From contig JAEOSY010000367.1 in assembly GCA_016840125.1 (NCBI GenBank), positions 1-14,100 on the forward strand: DNA of 14,100 nucleotides, written 5' to 3'. Under the pieces are notes generated by a model that ran no database searches, was not told the DNA's origin, and saw nothing but the letters and a program-made list of their open reading frames with translations. Position numbers and translations under genes: made by a program. The stretch's first letter is position 1. Every line of letters begins with the position of its first letter. Source of the DNA: Candidatus Helarchaeota archaeon. Lineage in GTDB: Archaea; Asgardarchaeota; Lokiarchaeia; Helarchaeales; HEL-GB-A. Below, in pieces: positions 1 through 5,591 of the stretch.

Positions 1-369
1 CGTTGGAAACAGGATAATCAGGAAAAGCCATTTATATTTCTGGATCATGTGGTTGCGACCAAACCTAATGGAATCCACGGCTTTCAGGCAGATTGTAATG
101 ACTTATTGGAATGCAAAGCACATCTAGAAGCCATCCGTGACTCACTCGATCATTCCGTTGTGATGGTTGGTGGGATGGACAACAATAAAATATTTGCCCA
201 GCCTCAATCTCTCCAAGCAGTATGGAAAAGAACTGCTGATGTCCTTCAAAAGTTGAAATTACCAGGTCCATTCATTGCGGCCACTGATCATTCCTACCAC
301 TACGGTGTTCTGGTAGAAAATATCACCCAATTTAACAAAGCTGTTTGGAAATATGGGCGTTACGATTAA
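1..369 (+). CDS. URO-D / corrinoid-methyltransferase-like protein, C-terminal part (5' end outside window)
   Basis: The frame is open from base 1 to a TAA at 367-369, giving the last 122 residues of a longer protein; the GTG at 49 is internal, not the start. The piece resembles the C-terminal half of the uroporphyrinogen decarboxylase superfamily barrel. It has a GGMD turn where the family has GGID, then a helix, then PFIAATDHS aligning with the family's P..DHS segment, and it ends in a helix closing with KYGRYD, as many URO-D-like methyltransferases do. Members decarboxylate uroporphyrinogen III or move methyl groups to and from corrinoid proteins and thiols. The substrate-deciding N-terminal half is not in view, so no substrate is claimed. 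The next element, a broken gene at 389, starts 19 bases after this stop. The family call rests on memory of the motif pattern only. Confidence 0.6.
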   Translation, partial: RWKQDNQEKPFIFLDHVVATKPNGIHGFQADCNDLLECKAHLEAIRDSLDHSVVMVGGMDNNKIFAQPQSLQAVWKRTADVLQKLKLPGPFIAATDHSYHYGVLVENITQFNKAVWKYGRYD

Positions 370-388
370 CGTTTTATGGAACAAGAAA

Positions 389-577
389 ATGGCTAAAAGT
401 TCAAATTCAGAATATAGTTCTGGAATACCCGCCCTAGATGAAATACTTCGTAATATAATTCCAGGAGATAACGTTGTTTTCCAAGTAGAAACCTTAGAGG
501 AATATATCCCGTTTGTATATATCCCGTTAGAGATTAAAAGGATATGCTATATATATATAAAATCTATTTTATGTTAA
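389..577 (+). pseudogene. Truncated 5' fragment of the KaiC-like/ATP-grasp fusion family
   Basis: From ATG 389 the frame runs 62 codons to TAA 575-577. The first 43 residues match the start of the gene at 13134 at 31 positions, including SSGIP, GDNVVFQVE and LEEYIPFV, and about 75% of the bases agree. Fourteen bases around the ATG (379-392) are identical to 13124-13137, so the homology includes the leader. After residue 43 the match stops abruptly at a 15-bp in-frame tandem duplication (atatatcccgtt at 502-513 and again at 517-528). An unrelated, AT-rich tail of 19 codons follows. Full members are about 870 residues, so this is best read as the relic of a third family copy that lost nearly all of its body. 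A functional short peptide cannot be excluded. Confidence 0.75.
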
Positions 578-803
578 GAATGATGCTATTTTCGTTCATA
601 TTCAAGTGAATAATAATGAACTTTATTACATTTATAAAATTTTTTCTGCTTTTTTGTACTAAGGAATATTTAAGTATGCTGAACATACCGTTATCATAAC
701 GATTTTTCGAAGTAAATGCGAATAAAATTATATTATAAATAGTTTTTTTGCTATTAGCTCGAGAAAAAGTGTATAGAATAATGAACTGAAGAAAGATGAT
801 ATT
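578..803 (+). promoter_or_regulatory. Probable promoter/operator region of the amt-glnK operon
   Basis: These 226 very AT-rich bases lie between the broken fragment and the amt operon. A TATA-like box, tattataaat (731-740), would place a start site near 765. Upstream are a TGAACA element (680-685), the reverse complement of the TGTTCA elements near glnA, and a perfect palindrome CGTTATcATAACG (689-701). No convincing reading frame was seen in this stretch. The assignments come from position and base pattern only. Confidence 0.4.
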
Positions 804-896
804 ATGGCAATAACTGATGAGAAAATTGCGTTAGCGATAATACAGATTAAAATTACTATTGTTAGCACCTTTATCGTCTTTTTTGCAGTAATTTGA
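804..896 (+). CDS. Possible 30-residue single-span membrane peptide upstream of amt
   Basis: ATG 804 opens a 30-codon frame ending at TGA 894-896, nine bases before the amt ATG; the TGAGGA at its stop also forms the amt Shine-Dalgarno site. The peptide has a short polar N-terminus (MAITDEK) and a hydrophobic C-terminal stretch from about residue 13 to 30, enough for one membrane span. A purine-rich gaaagatgat (791-800) sits just upstream as a possible ribosome site. The arrangement would couple its translation to that of the ammonium channel. Methanosarcina mazei is known to encode small proteins acting on AmtB/GlnK, so a role with the channel is imaginable but is inference. Short hydrophobic frames also arise by chance in AT-rich DNA. 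No homologue is recognised. Confidence 0.4.
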   Translation: MAITDEKIALAIIQIKITIVSTFIVFFAVI

Positions 897-905
897 GGAA
901 TATAC

Positions 906-2105
906 ATGACAGCAGCAGATACAGCTTTTATTCTGATTTGTACGGGTCTAGTTTTTATAATGACTCCAGGTTTAGCCTTTTTCTATGGTGGTCTACTACG
1001 GAAGAAAAATGTCATTTCCATGATGGCGATGTGTTTCATCTCGATCGTGGTTGTGGGGCTTTTCTGGTTCTTCTTCGGGTATAGCCTTGCCTTTGCACCC
1101 GATGCAGGTGGTGGTTTCGTTGGTAATCTTGACTTTTTCGCTTTAATAGGCGTTGGCACGGGAGCCTATGCAGTATACTCAGTCGAGATCCCCCACATGC
1201 TCTTCATGGTCTTTCAACTGATGTTTGCCGTGATAACCGTTGCGATTGTTGCAAGTCCGTTTGCAGAACGTGCGAAATTTAGCTCGTTCATAGTATTTAT
1301 CATTATCTGGCTTTTACTCGTCTATTCCCCAGTAGCCCATTGGGTCTGGGGAGATGGTGGCTGGCTAAGTTCAATGGGTGCGCTTGACTTTGCAGGTGGA
1401 ACAGTTGTGCATATCAATGCGGGATTCTCAGCTTTGGCGATCGCGTTGGTGATCAAACCGCGAAAAGGATACAAAAAAGAACCAATGGAACCTTCTAAAA
1501 TCCCCTATGTCCTACTAGGTGCAGCCCTTCTCTGGTTGGGATGGTTTGGCTTTAATGGTGGTAGTGCTTTAGCCGCCAATGAAACTGCGGTACTTGCGAT
1601 GTTCAATACGTTCATGGCCTCGTGTGCCGCGGGTGGCGTGTGGTTAATTATCGGTTGGTTTAAGACAGGGAAAGCTAGTGTTCTCGGACTAGTGACTGGC
1701 GTACTCGCAGGTTTAGTGGCAGTTACCCCAGCCGCGGGTTTCATCGAACCTTGGGCAGCTCTGGTAATCGGCGCGGTCGTAGGTGTGATCTGTTATTTCG
1801 CATTAAGTCTGCGGACGAAATCCAAAGTTGACGAATCCCTCGATGCCTTCGCCGTGCATGGTGTAGGCGGCATCTGGGGTGCGATTGCTACCGGTATTTT
1901 TGCGACAGTGGGCGCGACCAGTTTACTAACGGGAAACGTCGGGCAGATCTGGATTCAGACCGTGGGGGTCTTGGTAACTGTTGGCTACTCATTCGTGGTA
2001 AGCTTTGTGTTAGCGTTTGTCATCAATAAAATAATGGGGCTCCGGGTGAAAGCCGACGAAGAATACATCGGGCTTGATCTATCCCAACATGGTGAAAAAC
2101 TGTAA
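906..2105 (+). CDS. amt: Ammonium channel/transporter Amt
   Basis: This 399-residue integral membrane protein of the Amt/Mep/Rh family conducts ammonium/ammonia inward and is expected to form a trimer with 11 membrane spans. Every hallmark is visible: the twin pore histidines H169 (in VVHINAG) and H318 (in FAVHGVGG), the phenylalanine gate F103/F107 and F216, S220 in the GFNGGSA motif, W148 of the outer site, and the structural Asp D161. The cytoplasmic tail keeps EEYIGLDLSQHGE, the segment that in characterised Amt proteins communicates with GlnK. Length is normal, and no signal peptide precedes the first span, as is common outside enteric bacteria. The ATG is chosen because of gagg at 895-898. 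The glnK gene follows after 16 bases, the classic amtB-glnK operon, which predicts channel closure by PII when nitrogen is plentiful. Confidence 0.97.
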   Translation: MTAADTAFILICTGLVFIMTPGLAFFYGGLLRKKNVISMMAMCFISIVVVGLFWFFFGYSLAFAPDAGGGFVGNLDFFALIGVGTGAYAVYSVEIPHMLFMVFQLMFAVITVAIVASPFAERAKFSSFIVFIIIWLLLVYSPVAHWVWGDGGWLSSMGALDFAGGTVVHINAGFSALAIALVIKPRKGYKKEPMEPSKIPYVLLGAALLWLGWFGFNGGSALAANETAVLAMFNTFMASCAAGGVWLIIGWFKTGKASVLGLVTGVLAGLVAVTPAAGFIEPWAALVIGAVVGVICYFALSLRTKSKVDESLDAFAVHGVGGIWGAIATGIFATVGATSLLTGNVGQIWIQTVGVLVTVGYSFVVSFVLAFVINKIMGLRVKADEEYIGLDLSQHGEKL

Positions 2106-2121
2106 GGTGAGTGGTGAATAA

Positions 2122-2457
2122 ATGAAAAAAATAGAATGTTATATTCGGCCTGAAAAATTGGAACCGGTCAAAGAAGCCCTCTTCGCGATGGATATCCGTG
2201 GGATGAGTATTACCGAAGTCAAAGGGCATGGACGCCAACGCGGAATTAAATTGGTAGGACGCACTGGAGACTACTGTGTGGAATGGATCGATAAATTGAA
2301 GCTAGAAATTGTCATCAATGGTGATGTGGAGAAAGTAATCGAGACGATCATAAACACCGCAAAAACCGGCAACCCCGGTGATGGGAAGATCTTCATTATT
2401 CCCGTGGAGGAAGCCATCAGAATCCGTACAGGAGAACGTGGTGAGTCCGTTCTCTAA
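2122..2457 (+). CDS. glnK: PII signal-transduction protein GlnK
   Basis: This 111-residue PII protein should form a trimer that senses ATP/ADP and 2-oxoglutarate and plugs the Amt channel through its T-loop. It aligns without gaps to the bacterial T-loop: G37 R38 Q39 contact 2-oxoglutarate, Y51 sits at the uridylylation position and K58 is conserved. Positions 42 and 46, often His and Tyr, are Ile and Gly here. The B-loop (TGNPGDGKIF, 82-91) and C-loop (IRIRTGERGE) nucleotide motifs are intact. Y51 alone does not prove modification, because many archaea lack the uridylyltransferase and none is seen here. A ggtgagtggtga stretch precedes the ATG. The gene lies directly behind amt and ends 31 bases from the convergent lrp gene. 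GlnK probably also acts on the nearby glutamine synthetase, as in some methanogens; that part is inference. Confidence 0.97.
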   Translation: MKKIECYIRPEKLEPVKEALFAMDIRGMSITEVKGHGRQRGIKLVGRTGDYCVEWIDKLKLEIVINGDVEKVIETIINTAKTGNPGDGKIFIIPVEEAIRIRTGERGESVL

Positions 2458-2488
2458 AAAATCATTTCTTCTTTTTTTTAAAAAATAT
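2458..2488. terminator. Shared intergenic oligo-T/oligo-A terminator between glnK and lrp
   Basis: The 31-base gap between the convergent stop codons carries a run of eight T (2472-2479) for the glnK transcript and two runs of six A (2456-2461, 2480-2485), which read as T runs for the lrp transcript. Archaeal RNA polymerase stops at such tracts without a strong hairpin. Confidence 0.6.
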
Positions 2489-2959
2489 TTATTCTTCGAT
2501 TTGTATGGGAAAAAACGTGTGTTCCTTGATCACATTTAAACAAATGGATGTTGAGGTCTGCTTAATGTGGTTCGTTTTATTGAGATCCTTTAAAAACTTA
2601 TTTAAGTCCAGGACTTTTCTGAATTTGACGGCAATGATGCTATCCCAATCCCCTGTTGTGTCATAAATAGCATAGACATTGGAATTTTCCGCAAGTTTTT
2701 CTTCGACTTCATGGATAAATTTGCCATCTATCTGGATCAGTATAATTGCTGTGACTTCATAGCCAATAGCCGCAGTATCAATATCAATTGTAAATTTCTT
2801 AATAATTCCTCGTTCTTTTAAATTATTGATCCTGTTGGACACGGTCCCTATCGCAATGTTCAGCCGAGAGGCAATCTCTCGATAATTTGTTTTGGAATCC
2901 TCCTCCAAAATTTTCAAGATTTTGAGGTCTGTTTCATCCACCTTTGGTCCCTTAGACAT
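2489..2959 (-). CDS. Lrp/AsnC-family transcription regulator
   Basis: This 156-residue protein has the standard two-domain Lrp/AsnC layout. An N-terminal winged helix-turn-helix (about residues 8-60; DETDLKILKILEEDSKTNYREIA, then the recognition helix around IGTVSNRINNLKERGII) is followed by the RAM effector/oligomerisation domain (about 68-145, including YDTTGDWDSI, the usual ligand-loop G-D signature). Family members bind amino acids and form dimers to octamers on palindromic operators. The start has only a weak GTGAT ribosome signal but matches the family's usual N-terminus. The gene is downstream of glnA and the 53-codon gene on the same strand and convergent with glnK, so a role in nitrogen control is likely. 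Its own promoter region carries the same TGTTCA elements found at glnA and hdrBC, suggesting autoregulation; the match of protein to operator is inference. Confidence 0.93.
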   Translation of the reverse strand: MSKGPKVDETDLKILKILEEDSKTNYREIASRLNIAIGTVSNRINNLKERGIIKKFTIDIDTAAIGYEVTAIILIQIDGKFIHEVEEKLAENSNVYAIYDTTGDWDSIIAVKFRKVLDLNKFLKDLNKTNHIKQTSTSICLNVIKEHTFFPIQIEE

Positions 2960-3012
2960 TCAATCACAGTTCCACTGAAAATTTTTCATTATTCTTATTA
3001 ACAAAATATGAA

Positions 3013-3060
3013 TTTGTTCATAAATTATGAGAAAAAAAACAGTCACACTTTATAAAGATA
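3013..3060 (-). promoter_or_regulatory. Predicted lrp promoter with TATA box and TGTTCA element
   Basis: Read on the minus strand, CTTTATAAAG (3048-3057) is a good TATA box and would set transcription to start near 3025. A TGTTCA element at 3015-3020 lies just past that point, about 55 bases before the lrp start codon, where a bound regulator could block initiation. Assigned by pattern and spacing only. Confidence 0.45.
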
Positions 3061-3070
3061 TAGCTAAATG

Positions 3071-3094
3071 TTCAATTCGATTTTACGAATTGAA
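3071..3094. repeat. Perfect 9-bp inverted repeat upstream of the lrp promoter
   Basis: TTCAATTCG (3071-3079) and CGAATTGAA (3086-3094) are exact reverse complements separated by six bases, and the left arm overlaps a TGTTCA element at 3069-3074. It sits on the upstream side of the lrp TATA box, between lrp and the 53-codon gene. The size and symmetry suit a dimeric regulator's operator. It could also be a small RNA hairpin, although no transcript of its own is evident. Confidence 0.55.
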
Positions 3095-3142
3095 ATGTCT
3101 TCTCGCCCCTCGAAGAATAAATAGGAATAAAAAAATAGGAAT

Positions 3143-3304
3143 TTATTTTTCCATTTCATCTAATAATTTATGAAGAACTCCTCTAATTTGTTTCTCAGTG
3201 AATCCATTATCCAAATAGTAGTAAAGATGGCCCAGGATTGATTGGGACATGCTTTTCTCTGGAGTTGTTAAATCGAGTTTTTCTGTATCTTGTAACTTAA
3301 GCAT
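3143..3304 (-). CDS. Small 53-residue protein of unknown function between lrp and glnA
   Basis: ATG at 3302-3304 (minus strand) opens 53 codons ending in TAA at 3143-3145. A clear ribosome site, GGTGA, lies six bases before the start. The product is soluble and charged, begins MLKLQDTEKLD, has an aromatic patch HLYYYLDNGFT at about residues 26-36 and ends in a likely amphipathic helix (EKQIRGVLHKLLDEMEK). No family is recognised. A TATA-like aattataaaaag (3342-3353 on the minus strand) would start transcription near 3322, and two TGTTCA-type elements lie farther upstream (3386-3414). It is 233 bases downstream of glnA and 183 upstream of lrp. A regulator or partner of glutamine synthetase or of Lrp is possible, since archaeal small proteins acting on GlnA are known (sP26 of Methanosarcina mazei), but the role is inferred from position only. 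Confidence 0.65.
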   Translation of the reverse strand: MLKLQDTEKLDLTTPEKSMSQSILGHLYYYLDNGFTEKQIRGVLHKLLDEMEK

Positions 3305-3385
3305 TTTTTTCACCATTATACAAACAATCTATTTCTAAAATTTCTTTTTATAATTTTTCATTAATTGTTTTTTTCTTTTGTTGAA

Positions 3386-3414
3386 TGTTCAATTTCATTA
3401 GCTCTAGATGAACA
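3386..3414. promoter_or_regulatory. Pair of opposed TGTTCA / TGAACA elements
   Basis: TGTTCA at 3386-3391 and TGAACA at 3409-3414 face each other with centres 23 bp apart, about two helical turns. They lie upstream of the predicted TATA box of the 53-codon gene. Each is set in the wider pattern seen elsewhere in the window (aatTGTTCAat). Upstream placement would suit activation as well as repression. Confidence 0.45.
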
Positions 3415-3512
3415 ATTAATTCCAGCTATTTAAAGATTTTGCACAAAACTGTTTAAATTTTATATTTTCTTTTCACTTTTTCGACAAAAATATGTTAAAA
3501 TTAAGAATATTT

Positions 3513-3530
3513 GAAAAAAAAAGAAAAAAG
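3513..3530 (-). terminator. Oligo-T terminator of glnA
   Basis: Immediately beyond the glnA stop, the minus strand reads six T (3524-3529), one C, then nine T (3514-3522). This is a typical archaeal intrinsic stop and suggests glnA is transcribed separately from the small gene and lrp downstream. Confidence 0.6.
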
Positions 3531-3537
3531 AGATTTA

Positions 3538-4986
3538 TTAATCTAAGTATTTCATGATCTCCCACGGGGTTACGTAAAGGCAGAACTGGTTCCATTCGCC
3601 GGTCTTATAATCCATGAAAGCATCGTAGATATGGCTTCCTAAGACGCCCTGAAGGACTTCATCTGAGCTGAGTGCATCGAGGGCATCTCTTAGAGTCGTT
3701 GGTAGCTGTCTGATATTCAAATCCTTCTTTTCCTGATCCGTCAAATCGTAAATATCTTCATCAACGGGGTCGCCGGGGTCGATTTTCTTCTTAATTCCAT
3801 CCAATCCCGCAGTGAGAAGACAAGCGAACGACAAATAAGGATTGGTACTGGGATCGACACCTCTGTATTCAACACGGCGACGGTTTGCGTATTTTGGACC
3901 TTTCATGTACATCGGAATCCGAACTAAGGCGGAACGATTACGGCGAGACCAAGCAACATTAATTGGGGCTTCAAATCCTGGCACGAGGCGTTTATAGCTA
4001 TTCACCGTTGGTGCGCAAATGGCCGTCAAGGCTTCTGCGTGATCCAGAAGTCCACCAATATAGTAACGACAGATTTGGCTGAGTTCGGCGTATTCGTCGC
4101 TCTCATCGTACATGACATTCGTACCATTAGTGTATAGCGAATTATGTATGTGCATTCCACTAGCATTATCAAGATAGATCGGTTTGGGCATGAAAGTAGC
4201 AATCCAACCATATTGCTTGGCGATATTTCTAGCAGCTAATTTATAGATTTGAACCCGATCAGCGGTTTCAATTAGGTTACTGTAACTATAGTTCACTTCG
4301 ATCTGCCCATTCGTCGCAACTTCGTGATGGTGCATTTCCACATGGTACCCCATCTCTAACAACGCAGAAGTTAAATCATTCCGGTATTCGGTGGTCGTAT
4401 CTTCAGGCGGATTACGGAAGTAGGCCTCTTTAGGGCGTAAAACATACCCTCCAACTTCAGTATCAGATGATTGCGGACTAATCCGTGGAGCCCCCCAGGA
4501 ATCACCGGCCCCACCCTTAGGTGAGACAAACTGATCATAAACCAATTTACTGGGATCGATTGACTTGAATACAAAAAATTCAATTTCAGGACCAAAATAA
4601 GCCTTATAACCCATGGTTTTAGCAGCATCAACGGCTCTCTTTGCAACATAACCTCGAGGATCGACCTCTGACGCCTCTTTACTCCCAAAGGGTTCTCGGA
4701 TATCCCCGATTATGACCGCGGTTTTTTGGTTTCCATTTGACCAAGGAAGAATGTACAAAGCATCTTTATCTGGATAAAAGACCATGTCGCTGTGATGAAT
4801 GTCTTTGAAACCGCGAATGGATGACCCATCAAAGCCGATTCCCGCATCGAAATACTGCTCTCCTTCAGTAATATTTCCTACTGGTGCACTGAAGCTCTGA
4901 AAAATTCCTCGAATATCCGTGAATGCGTTCAGCACCCATTTAACTCCGTTTTCGTTTAATAAATTTTTAACTTCGTTAATTTCCAT
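3538..4986 (-). CDS. glnA: Glutamine synthetase, type I
   Basis: The 482-residue protein forms glutamine from glutamate, ammonia and ATP in a cytoplasmic dodecamer. The beta-grasp domain holds GFDGSSIRGF (51-60). The catalytic domain shows the metal ligands E134/E136 in FGPEIEFF, HHHEVATNGQIE (219-230), NASGMHIHNSL (H279), the flap KRLVPGFEAP (332-341, E339) and the arginine-rich NRRRVEYRG. Between FFVF (137-140) and GGYV (179-182) there are 38 residues, like the longer insert of the bacterial beta subgroup. Yet the C-terminal Y413 lacks the PPEE context of the adenylylation site, so covalent control is unlikely; the following segment is of alpha-subgroup style. A weak aggat ribosome site precedes ATG 4986. 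The gene is divergent from the hdrBC-glt operon, and two TGTTCA elements lie between its predicted TATA box and start codon. Confidence 0.98.
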   Translation of the reverse strand: MEINEVKNLLNENGVKWVLNAFTDIRGIFQSFSAPVGNITEGEQYFDAGIGFDGSSIRGFKDIHHSDMVFYPDKDALYILPWSNGNQKTAVIIGDIREPFGSKEASEVDPRGYVAKRAVDAAKTMGYKAYFGPEIEFFVFKSIDPSKLVYDQFVSPKGGAGDSWGAPRISPQSSDTEVGGYVLRPKEAYFRNPPEDTTTEYRNDLTSALLEMGYHVEMHHHEVATNGQIEVNYSYSNLIETADRVQIYKLAARNIAKQYGWIATFMPKPIYLDNASGMHIHNSLYTNGTNVMYDESDEYAELSQICRYYIGGLLDHAEALTAICAPTVNSYKRLVPGFEAPINVAWSRRNRSALVRIPMYMKGPKYANRRRVEYRGVDPSTNPYLSFACLLTAGLDGIKKKIDPGDPVDEDIYDLTDQEKKDLNIRQLPTTLRDALDALSSDEVLQGVLGSHIYDAFMDYKTGEWNQFCLYVTPWEIMKYLD

Positions 4987-5016
4987 ATATTATCAAATCC
5001 TATTTCAATTTTTTTT

Positions 5017-5076
5017 TGTTCAATTTATCTAAAGTTTTTATGTTTCTGTTCAGAACAATTAGAAAATTATATAATT
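5017..5076 (-). promoter_or_regulatory. Predicted glnA promoter with operator palindrome at the start site
   Basis: On the minus strand, the palindromic AATTATATAATT (5065-5076) is a strong TATA candidate. A start would fall near 5045, leaving a leader of about 60 bases. The palindrome TGTTC-A-GAACA (5047-5057) lies exactly between TATA box and start, and another TGTTCA is at 5017-5022 in the leader. This is the layout of a repressor-blocked archaeal promoter. No transcript data support it here. Confidence 0.5.
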
Positions 5077-5591
5077 ATCAGTAGTGACATTATTTTAATG
5101 TTTGGTAACCTACTTTAGCAAAGTTATCTAGTAGGTTTCCTAATTAATTACGTATTTATAACATTAAATTAGCAGAAATGAGATAAAAAATTAGTTGAGT
5201 AATTATTATCGATGATTTGTAGAAATGTTGAACACATTTTTTCTAATTACACATTCTGTTTTACGTAATGTAAAAGTGTCACGAATGATAATTAACCAAA
5301 TGTTAAACCTACCCTATTTTTGTTCATCACATGGTTTGTATTTTTGTTCAGATATCAAACCTGAAAATAAAAGAAAAGTTTGATCTGAGTGGACTTCATA
5401 TGATAACGTTCAGTTCAAAAAAAAATCATTTTTGTAATAAAAAATCATACTTTTTAATTTTCATTATTGTGCAGAAAAGTGAGATTTAGGAAGTAAAACT
5501 GCTTGCAGTTCACACGAAAATATAATATTATAGCATTTTAGATAATTATAATAAATATGAATTTCTTGTTCATTTGAGATTTTTTTTAGAG
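5077..5591 (+). promoter_or_regulatory. Long upstream region of the hdrBC-glt operon
   Basis: This stretch of about 515 bases holds no credible gene; frames of 18 and 32 codons inside it lack ribosome sites and overlap the repeats. It has TGAACA at 5229-5234, a 12-bp direct repeat at 5315-5350, a cgttca half-match near 5408, and TGTTCA at 5567-5572 just before the hdrBC start. Candidate TATA boxes for the operon are aatataatatta (about 5519-5530) and attataataaata (about 5546-5558). The length and element density suggest that glnA and glt are controlled together from here. Confidence 0.45.
5315..5350 (+). repeat. Perfect 12-bp direct repeat carrying TGTTCA
   Basis: TATTTTTGTTCA occurs at 5315-5326 and again at 5339-5350, exactly 24 bp apart, which puts both on about the same face of the helix. 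They lie between glnA and hdrBC, in the same orientation as the operon, and are the two best-matched copies of the window's TGTTCA element. Confidence 0.6.

Noticed and set aside
578..900. Continuation of the KaiC-like relic downstream of 577
   Set aside because: I could not find any further stretch matching the body or the end of the full-length gene in any frame by eye.
3098..3116. Locally GC-rich hairpin tcttc...gaaga as a terminator or small RNA
   Set aside because: The stem is only five base pairs with a nine-base loop and has no T run beyond it, so it is not distinguishable from chance.
4371..4688. Minus-strand 105-codon frame inside glnA
   Set aside because: It is a same-strand frame-shadow of the strongly conserved glnA sequence.
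5283..5381. 32-codon frame with two FCS repeats between glnA and hdrBC
   Set aside because: No ribosome site, and its apparent internal repeat is simply the two copies of the TATTTTTGTTCA DNA element.
5574..5591. TTG at 5574 as the start of the HdrBC protein
   Set aside because: It adds only MRFFLE in a T-rich stretch without a ribosome site, while ATG 5592 gives the usual short lead before the YPGC motif.
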